From: Pseudoalteromonas caenipelagi
GTDB taxonomy: Bacteria > Pseudomonadota > Gammaproteobacteria > Enterobacterales > Alteromonadaceae
DNA: 64,000 nucleotides
NCBI RefSeq assembly: GCF_013140855.1
Contig: NZ_JABBPG010000005.1
Span: 186,001-250,000, forward strand
Direction: 5' to 3'
Made by a program: the position numbers and the translations under genes. Below, piece after piece: positions 57,460 to 64,000 of this stretch. Under the pieces are notes generated by a model that worked only from the letters and a program-made list of their open reading frames with translations, had not been told where the DNA came from and did no database searches. Position 1 is the first letter of the stretch. Every line of letters begins with the position of its first letter.

Positions 57460-59958
57460 ATGGCTGAAGATAAGCTACAGAAGTATCAACCTCTGATCAA
57501 AGAATTAAAAGCGCAGTTGGGCGATCCCAACTTCGACAAAATTTTTGATCAAATGACTAAAGATATTTCCAAACCTGACAGGTTCTTACTGAAAATGGAA
57601 ATGTCTCGTTTGTCGCAGCCCATTGCCCGTTTTATCGACTTGAGAGGTCAAGTTGACGGCGAAGTTAAGCCCTATGAATACGACGGAAAGCAACACTTTA
57701 TGGACGATTTAGCCATAGAAGTGTTTGAACGAGAAATCGAGCGCCATGGTAAATATACGTTAGCCGTATACGAAGAAGTCATGCAAACCGAAAATAACTT
57801 TCGGGTTATGCAAAGAAAAGCTCTCGATAGTGAAAGCCTGATTGATGACATCGCGCCAGAACAACCCAATCATGCCAAACTTATTCATTTCGCATCATAC
57901 GAGAGCCGTATTGAAGAGCGAATGAATTATTCAATAAAAATCTCTGTCGAGCTTGGCAAAGGACGCTCAGTCAGCGGTACAACCTCTGATATTTCTCTTA
58001 GTGGTGCGAAAATAAAAATTCCTGCAAAAGAGCGTATTAAACCTTCACAGCTGGTCAGCGTGCGACTAATTGGTTTAGAGCAAGAGTTTGAACTCGGCTT
58101 GAAAGACGGCATTCAGTACGAAGTAGTAGCTGTGGAACCGCTCTCTAGAGAGCAGCAGCACGTTAGACTTAAAAGAACGTTTATTGAAAACAGCAACTCA
58201 TTTGATGATTTTTTAAACAGCTTTATTCATGGTAATAAACGTCGTTATAAAGTGAACTTGGATAACACCATGGATGCCATTATCTGCAAAGGATATGAGC
58301 AATATTATCATCCAAGAGTGAGTTCATTATTCGTTTTTATTTCACAAACAGAGCAACAACTTCTCCCATCGATTGCATTAACTAACGAAAATAACGCCTA
58401 TATTAATTATTACTTTGAAGACGAAAGAAAAACATCTTGCTTATATCAAATTTTATCCCAAGCACGCTTGAACACGATACTTTCGTTACCCAACGCGGTC
58501 AAAGAAAGTACTCTTTATTGTTTTACACATATTAAAGATGGGAAAATATACCACTATTCAGCCTTTGATTTTGAATTAGCTAAACAAGCGCAACTACGCA
58601 ATTTATTTGTTGCGTATGGCGCACAGAAAAATAGCTGGAGAACGTATAAAGTTCAACTTATGCCCAGCCACCACGAAGATGCATTTATCCCACTTTCACT
58701 ACCGACCAATGCCAGTAAAAATATCGAAAAATTGAATAAGCGCCCTACCCCTCGAGTACAAAGCTACATCAACAATGTCAAATATTTAGCGCTCATTACA
58801 GATATTTCGTCAGAGCATCAAAAAGAGGCGTATAAAAAGGTATCGTTTGATAAAAGTATTGTTAATCAACTCAAGATCTTTGGCCGAGGAAAAGCATTAA
58901 ACCCACCTAAATTAGAGGTGGTTTCGTTAGAATATGTCAACTTACGTTCTCACAAACGCTACCTGTATAAAACGGCGGTGACCATACATATTGATAATCA
59001 TACTCAGGTAAACGGGCACACACTCGATTTGTCTGTTATGGGGCTGCAAGTGCAGCTGGCTCAACCGACTACGATGACCAAAGGGGATATTATCCACCTC
59101 GATTTACCCGATCTGCAAAAAATCACCAAGCAATATACGTTGAGTAATCTGCGTTATGAAGTGGTTGCCGTTAGTAAAACAAAAACCACAATAAACCTCA
59201 AAGTCAGTAAACTTACAGACCTACCTCAAGTCGCCAGTGAGTTTTTCAAGCTTCTGATTGATAGTAATAAAGATAAGTTACAACCTTGTAAGGAATCTCC
59301 AAGGATCCCTGGCTTATCTACCGCATTGAGAAATATGATCACTAAAAGTGTGTGTCAATTTCCGTTTTATTTGCACAAAGAAACCTCACATTACAAAATA
59401 GGTGCGGTTGGCATAGGCCTCTACCCTACGCCAATACATCGCTTATTGATGTATTATCACAATGCGAAGCAAGGCCAGTTGAATATCAGGCCGCTGTTCC
59501 CATCAGGCTTTGTTGAAGGTGCTTTAACTGAAGCTGTAAGAAAGCATAGTCGTAAGAGTAAGCCACTCAAATACAACCTGTTCGTGAGTTTTGACAGCAA
59601 TGAAAAAGAGCTAAGCAAAGCCCTAAAAAGTCACTGTATTGAAAAGGGTGAGCCTCAAGAGCCTTTGACGTTGTTTTTGAAAAAAGCCGTGTCGAAGAAT
59701 ATTTTGTTTGTGTTTCACTTACATGTGTCAAAAACAGGACGCCCCGATACTGATTACTTGGCAAATGAACTGCGATATGTGAGCCATTACGCGCTACATA
59801 AAGCAAAGGAGTTAGAAGAAGGGTTATGGAAAGTAACCGGTGTGTGTGACTTAATTGATGTAACTGATGAGCACCTTAGAACGCTTGACCTAGATAACAA
59901 ACTGGTCACTGCCATGCGACTAAGAAAGCAAGCTTGGCTTAAAAGTTTGCTCAGCTAG
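57460..59958 (+). CDS. Large protein with two PilZ (cyclic-di-GMP-binding) domains
   Basis: An 832-residue cytosolic protein. Two canonical PilZ c-di-GMP sites are visible: RIEER followed by DISLSG (about 150-180), and RSHKR followed by DLSVMG (about 490-530), each fitting the RxxxR and DxSxxG pattern. The remainder, including a C-terminal part of about 200 residues, matches nothing I recognise. Large PilZ proteins of this sort also occur in vibrios near radA, as I recall. It probably reads c-di-GMP to control motility, adhesion or surface behaviour. Confidence 0.88.
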   Translation: MAEDKLQKYQPLIKELKAQLGDPNFDKIFDQMTKDISKPDRFLLKMEMSRLSQPIARFIDLRGQVDGEVKPYEYDGKQHFMDDLAIEVFEREIERHGKYTLAVYEEVMQTENNFRVMQRKALDSESLIDDIAPEQPNHAKLIHFASYESRIEERMNYSIKISVELGKGRSVSGTTSDISLSGAKIKIPAKERIKPSQLVSVRLIGLEQEFELGLKDGIQYEVVAVEPLSREQQHVRLKRTFIENSNSFDDFLNSFIHGNKRRYKVNLDNTMDAIICKGYEQYYHPRVSSLFVFISQTEQQLLPSIALTNENNAYINYYFEDERKTSCLYQILSQARLNTILSLPNAVKESTLYCFTHIKDGKIYHYSAFDFELAKQAQLRNLFVAYGAQKNSWRTYKVQLMPSHHEDAFIPLSLPTNASKNIEKLNKRPTPRVQSYINNVKYLALITDISSEHQKEAYKKVSFDKSIVNQLKIFGRGKALNPPKLEVVSLEYVNLRSHKRYLYKTAVTIHIDNHTQVNGHTLDLSVMGLQVQLAQPTTMTKGDIIHLDLPDLQKITKQYTLSNLRYEVVAVSKTKTTINLKVSKLTDLPQVASEFFKLLIDSNKDKLQPCKESPRIPGLSTALRNMITKSVCQFPFYLHKETSHYKIGAVGIGLYPTPIHRLLMYYHNAKQGQLNIRPLFPSGFVEGALTEAVRKHSRKSKPLKYNLFVSFDSNEKELSKALKSHCIEKGEPQEPLTLFLKKAVSKNILFVFHLHVSKTGRPDTDYLANELRYVSHYALHKAKELEEGLWKVTGVCDLIDVTDEHLRTLDLDNKLVTAMRLRKQAWLKSLLS

Positions 59959-59960
59959 CA

Positions 59961-59984
59961 TTTGAGTGGTACAAACCACTCAAA
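59961..59984. terminator. Hairpin between PilZ gene and ampE
   Basis: TTTGAGTGGT/ACCACTCAAA, a perfect 10-bp stem with a 4-base loop. No strong T-run, but it lies between two convergent stop codons. Confidence 0.6.
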
Positions 59985-59997
59985 CTCCCCACAACCA

Positions 59998-60840
59998 TTA
60001 TGCCAAGTTACCAAACAACGTTAGCAATGCGATCAATACCAAATAAAACAGTATATTACGCTTCACTAGCCGCATCATGCATGTAGCTTCATAGGTGCAA
60101 CCAGCATACTGCTGCTCTATTTGCTCTGCAGCAAGGGCTGTAGAGGTAACCACACAACGATTAGACACTTTAAAATCAAGTACATGTTTAAGCCAGCAGC
60201 TCGTGCCATTAGAAAAGTTACCGATTATTAAGTAACCAAAACTGGCTACTCTAGCTGGCAGCCAATCCAACCAATGCAATAAAGCTTGCAAACGCTGTCC
60301 ATGATTTTTCAATGTGTGTTCTGAGTTTTCGTCAATTGCGTCAAATATACTGCGCGTTAACGCATACAATACAGCACCAGCAGCCCCCAAAAATACAAAC
60401 CAAAAAATCACCGCACAATAGTGGCGAAAATTCACCCAAACCAACGTTTGACCAAACCATTCACCGCCTTGCTCAAGTTCTGTACGCTTTTGTCCCATTT
60501 GTAAGGCATATAGGGTTGCAGCCTCATTGTCGCCTCGAGTTAGTGCATTTAAATAGCCTTTATAGCGTGCTCGCTGCTGTGCACAGCCAAAGCAAATTAG
60601 AAGAACACATACGTTTAACACCAGCTCAACCAATACAGAATCAAATGCATCATATATTAAAGCTAATAAAATACTTGGCATAACAAGCCAAGTAACAACA
60701 CCAAATCCTGATTTGAACATGCTTTTGAATGACGCACTTTGGGCGAGATAGGCTTGCGCATAATGGCTCATCTGCCAGTATTTTCCTCTCGCAGCTAAAC
60801 GCTCTATCGCTAACGCCAGAATGATTGAAATTAAAATCAT
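59998..60840 (-). CDS. ampE: AmpE-like inner-membrane protein
   Basis: Membrane signalling protein named from the ampDE operon of beta-lactamase regulation; its molecular role is unclear. 280 residues (E. coli 284), with N-terminal helices (about 1-15, 45-95), a central soluble loop and further helices (about 140-165 and near the C-terminus). It follows ampD after 11 bases, which is the main support for the name. Confidence 0.87.
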   Translation of the reverse strand: MILISIILALAIERLAARGKYWQMSHYAQAYLAQSASFKSMFKSGFGVVTWLVMPSILLALIYDAFDSVLVELVLNVCVLLICFGCAQQRARYKGYLNALTRGDNEAATLYALQMGQKRTELEQGGEWFGQTLVWVNFRHYCAVIFWFVFLGAAGAVLYALTRSIFDAIDENSEHTLKNHGQRLQALLHWLDWLPARVASFGYLIIGNFSNGTSCWLKHVLDFKVSNRCVVTSTALAAEQIEQQYAGCTYEATCMMRLVKRNILFYLVLIALLTLFGNLA

Positions 60841-60851
60841 AACATTGCTCT

Positions 60852-61391
60852 TTATTGTTCTAATTGATTAAAAAACTGCGACCACTGAAATGCATTACCT
60901 GGATCTGTTTTTCGCCCAGGTGCAATATCGCAATGCCCCACAATTCGCTGTTTACTAATAGCTGGGTAAGCTGCCATTAACTGCTTTGTTATCGCAGCTA
61001 ATTGCCTATATTGTGCCTCATGGTATGGTTCATTATCTGTTCCTTCTAGCTCTATGCCAATGCTAAAATCGTTACAGCGCTCTCGTCCGGCAAAACTCGA
61101 TACGCCTGCATGCCACGCTCGTTTGTTAAAAGGCACATACTGTAGCACCTGCCCATCCCGTCTGATAAAGCAATGTGCTGATACCCTTACCCCTTCTAAG
61201 TCGGCAAAGCTCGGATGTGCGTTACAATCCAATGAGCCACTAAACAGTGCATCCACATAAGGCGTACCAAATTGCCCCGCAGGCAAAGAGATATTGTGGA
61301 TCACCAAAAGAGAAATCTCTTCTTGCTCAGGTCTATCATCATAGAAGGTGCATGGCCGCCTTGTTGCGTCAGCTAACCAATCTAACGACAT
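60852..61391 (-). CDS. ampD: 1,6-anhydro-N-acetylmuramyl-L-alanine amidase AmpD
   Basis: Cytosolic zinc amidase that cleaves the peptide from 1,6-anhydro-MurNAc in peptidoglycan recycling. 179 residues. It has the zinc His in LLVIHNISLPAGQFG, GIELEGTDNEPY, and the C-terminal VGHCDIAPGRKTDPG with the second His and the Asp. The start MSLDWLADATRRPC is typical. ampE follows in the same operon; nadC is divergent, as in E. coli. Confidence 0.95.
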   Translation of the reverse strand: MSLDWLADATRRPCTFYDDRPEQEEISLLVIHNISLPAGQFGTPYVDALFSGSLDCNAHPSFADLEGVRVSAHCFIRRDGQVLQYVPFNKRAWHAGVSSFAGRERCNDFSIGIELEGTDNEPYHEAQYRQLAAITKQLMAAYPAISKQRIVGHCDIAPGRKTDPGNAFQWSQFFNQLEQ

Positions 61392-61453
61392 AATACAAAA
61401 TGCTCTCTAATTATCATACTGTTACCTTATCAAGGTTAATATAAATTCACTAG

Positions 61454-62386
<933 letters not shown>

Positions 62387-62429
62387 GTGAATAGTTACTC
62401 GCTAATTATTGGCTTTTGCTACTAACTTG

Positions 62430-62459
62430 TTGACAATATCGCAGCCAAGCCTTTAAATA
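62430..62459 (+). promoter_or_regulatory. Predicted pilA promoter
   Basis: A perfect TTGACA (62430-62435), an 18-base spacer and TAAATA (62454-62459). Initiation would fall near 62466, leaving a leader of about 195 bases. No sigma-54-type -24/-12 pair was seen, although many pilA genes use sigma-54. Confidence 0.5.
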
Positions 62460-62465
62460 CGACAA

Positions 62466-62650
62466 AAGAATGAGTTATGAATTTAAATCAATCACATGAT
62501 TTAATTCCAGCTTGTCTTAAGGTATTTAAATCAATCGCATAAAGCGATTTATGCTAATTATGGCTATACTTAAAGATAGACAAAGCTCATAACCATAAAG
62601 ATTTTAATATCTGTTTAACTTACACTGGGTAAGTTAAACTATTTCCTTCA
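62466..62650 (+). ncRNA. Candidate structured leader RNA of pilA
   Basis: Several helices are possible. Closing helix GTTATGA/TCATAAC (62474-62480, 62587-62593). Hairpin A AATCA/TGATT (62490-62501). A long imperfect helix (62509-62525 with 62566-62587, containing AGCTT/AAGCT), capped by hairpin B AATCGC/GCGATT (62533-62549). Lastly an 11-bp perfect stem GTTTAACTTAC/GTAAGTTAAAC (62613-62639) ends just before the ribosome-binding site (AGGAG at 62650). Hairpins A and B each follow the same 17-base direct repeat with one G/A difference, and B has the matching change on the other arm. Candidate only. Confidence 0.5.
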
Positions 62651-62661
62651 GGAGACACATC

Positions 62662-63090
62662 ATGGCAAAACAACAACAGGGTGGTTTTACCCTTATCGAA
62701 TTAATGATAGTAGTCGCTATCATCGGCATTTTGGCAGCAGTTGCGTTGCCTGCATATCAAGATTATGTTGCGAGAGCACAGGCTTCAGAAGCTGTTTCAC
62801 TATCTACTGGTGCGAAAACAGCGATTGCTGAATATTATCAAACAAATGGGTCATATCCAGGCACGGCAACATCATTGGCAGTCTCTGACTTGGCTGCTAC
62901 GGGAACATATTCGACCCTTGCCGTAACAGAAGATACCGGTGTAATCGTTGTTACAATGGGTTCTGCCACAGGTGCAATGAAAGATAAGAAGTTTACGTTC
63001 TCACCAGTTACAACAAACAATGCATTTAAGTGGACATGTACCAGTGACGCAGATGCAAATTTATTACCTAAAGGTTGTACTAAAGCTTAA
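62662..63090 (+). CDS. pilA: Type IV major pilin
   Basis: The pilus subunit. 142 residues. Prepilin leader MAKQQQGG with cleavage before Phe, then the N-methylated hydrophobic helix [32 protein letters not shown] containing Glu5. The C-terminal disulphide loop is [21 protein letters not shown] sits 7 bases before the ATG. Located between nadC and pilC; the assembly ATPase gene pilB, usually next, is not here. Confidence 0.95.
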   Translation: MAKQQQGGFTLIELMIVVAIIGILAAVALPAYQDYVARAQASEAVSLSTGAKTAIAEYYQTNGSYPGTATSLAVSDLAATGTYSTLAVTEDTGVIVVTMGSATGAMKDKKFTFSPVTTNNAFKWTCTSDADANLLPKGCTKA

Positions 63091-63101
63091 TCTGTAGCTA
63101 G

Positions 63102-63123
63102 AGCAGCCGTTTCTACGGCTGCT
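63102..63123 (+). terminator. Hairpin between pilA and pilC
   Basis: AGCAGCCGT/ACGGCTGCT, a perfect 9-bp stem with a 4-base loop and no T-run. It likely reduces readthrough or stabilises the abundant pilA message while allowing some pilC expression. Confidence 0.6.
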
Positions 63124-63153
63124 AATATTAATTCAGCCTACAAGCAGCTCTAT

Positions 63154-64000
63154 ATGGAAAAAAACATAAATGACAAGTCATTAGACACGTTCAAATGGGT
63201 CGGTGTTAGCACCAGAGGAAAACGCCTTGAAGGTGAAATGACCGGTACCAGTGTTGCACTTGTAAAAGCACAGCTGCGCAAACAAGGGATCACGCCCTCT
63301 AAAGTTAAACGTAAACCCAAGGCGTTATTCGGTTTAAATCGCACACCTAAAGTGAATGCTAAAGACATCGCTATCACAACGAGACAAATCGCTACAATGC
63401 TCAATGCCGGTGTGCCGCTTATCCAAGTACTCGATATGATAGGCTCCGGTATTAACAATAAAAGTATGAAAAAGTTGATAACGGCCATTGCAGATGAGGT
63501 AAGAGCGGGTCAACCTTTATCTAAAGCACTTCGTGCCTATCCACGCTATTTTGATGATTTATATTGTGATTTAGTGCAATCAGGCGAACAATCAGGATCG
63601 CTTGATCATGTGTTCGAGCGCATTGCAATTTACAAAGAAAAAGCTGAAGCACTCAAATCTAAAATCAAAAAAGCGCTGTTTTACCCGATAGCAGTAATTG
63701 TTGTTGCCTTAGTTGTAACCTCGATCCTATTAATTTTTGTGGTACCGCAATTTCAGGAAATTTTTAACGGCTTTGGTGCTGAATTGCCCGCCTTTACCTT
63801 AATGGTCATCGCCATTTCTGAGATAATGCAAAAATATTGGTGGATGCTACTCGGGATGCTATTTCTAGGTGGTTACGCCTATAAAGAAATGCTGTTTCGC
63901 TCCAAAGCATTGCGTAACTTTAATGACCGGCTGCTACTTAAGCTACCTGTAGTCGGACAGATACTCGACAAAGCGGCTGTCGCTCGCTACGCCAGAACGC
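63154..64000 (+). CDS. pilC: Type IV pilus inner-membrane platform protein PilC (GspF family), cut by window edge
   Basis: The platform protein that couples the pilus motors to pilin assembly. About 282 codons are inside the window. It shows the first GspF domain with TRQIATMLNAGVPLIQVLDMIG and VRAGQPLSKALRAYPRYFDDLYCDLVQSGEQSGSLD, then a membrane helix (YPIAVIVVALVVTSILLIFVV) and another (YWWMLLGMLFLGGYAY). The reading starts at 63154 (MEKNINDKSLDTF). No weak or missing segments were seen. It is 63 bases after pilA, with no pilB between. Confidence 0.94.
   Translation, partial: MEKNINDKSLDTFKWVGVSTRGKRLEGEMTGTSVALVKAQLRKQGITPSKVKRKPKALFGLNRTPKVNAKDIAITTRQIATMLNAGVPLIQVLDMIGSGINNKSMKKLITAIADEVRAGQPLSKALRAYPRYFDDLYCDLVQSGEQSGSLDHVFERIAIYKEKAEALKSKIKKALFYPIAVIVVALVVTSILLIFVVPQFQEIFNGFGAELPAFTLMVIAISEIMQKYWWMLLGMLFLGGYAYKEMLFRSKALRNFNDRLLLKLPVVGQILDKAAVARYART

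Noticed and set aside
62466..62661. c-di-GMP-I (GEMM) riboswitch upstream of pilA
   Set aside because: Such riboswitches precede pilin genes in some bacteria, but the conserved core (CGCAAAGC-type segment and tetraloop receptor) is not found in this leader.

Overview
The window is chromosomal DNA of a marine gammaproteobacterium, most likely Pseudoalteromonas or a close Alteromonadales relative. This rests on conserved gene blocks (rsmD/ftsY-ftsE-ftsX-rpoH, rpsU-yqeY-dnaG-rpoD, prmA-dusB-fis, purH..purD, pepA-holC-valS opposite lptF-lptG, ampD-ampE opposite nadC-pilA-pilC), on the DUF3581 and DUF1543 type proteins, and on the moderately AT-rich sequence. Genus is an inference. I see no phage, insertion sequence or CRISPR array; the window is core genome with small accessory patches.

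Layout. 1-5 kb: guaA (partial), guaB, xseA, a membrane coiled-coil protein, cysE. 5-16 kb: an M16 lipoprotein protease, a methylenetetrahydrofolate-reductase-like gene behind a MetJ operator, a DEAD-box helicase, a DUF3581 protein, gltX, a glutaredoxin-like gene, a diguanylate cyclase, proB. 16-22.6 kb: an accessory stretch with small membrane proteins, an exported amidohydrolase, a Crp/Fnr regulator, a phosphoribosyltransferase, an unrecognised secreted/membrane gene pair, tRNA-Leu(CAA) and an RDD protein. 22.8-30.2 kb: lptG, lptF, pepA, holC, valS. 30-35.5 kb: a FadL-type porin, an HD-GYP phosphodiesterase, rraB, plsC, rpoH. 35.8-45 kb: ftsX, ftsE, ftsY, rsmD and the macromolecular-synthesis operon. 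45-55 kb: prmA, dusB-fis, purH, a lipoprotein methyltransferase, purD, fau, rpiA, serA. 55-64 kb: an unknown membrane-anchored protein, radA, a double-PilZ protein, ampDE, nadC, pilA, pilC (partial).

How the parts connect. De novo purine synthesis (purH, purD) and the GMP branch (guaB, guaA) are present with a salvage-type phosphoribosyltransferase. One-carbon and serine metabolism is represented by serA, cysE, fau and the MetJ-linked MTHFR-like gene. Cyclic-di-GMP is covered at all levels: synthesis (GGDEF), breakdown (HD-GYP) and binding (two PilZ domains), near type IV pilus genes.

The most notable signals are regulatory. A perfect CIRCE (HrcA operator) sits at the predicted start of rpoH, so the heat-shock sigma factor appears to be under HrcA control. 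A three-box MetJ operator precedes a diverged MTHFR-like protein that lacks the canonical catalytic residues. The roughly 195-nt leader of pilA can fold into an elaborate structure with two paralogous hairpins that differ by a compensatory base pair, a candidate undescribed cis-acting RNA. FtsY carries twelve near-identical 27/28-residue repeats. A 96-bp element with 10-bp inverted ends and a nested-palindrome element lie in intergenic gaps. All motif calls were made by eye; no database search or folding calculation was run.
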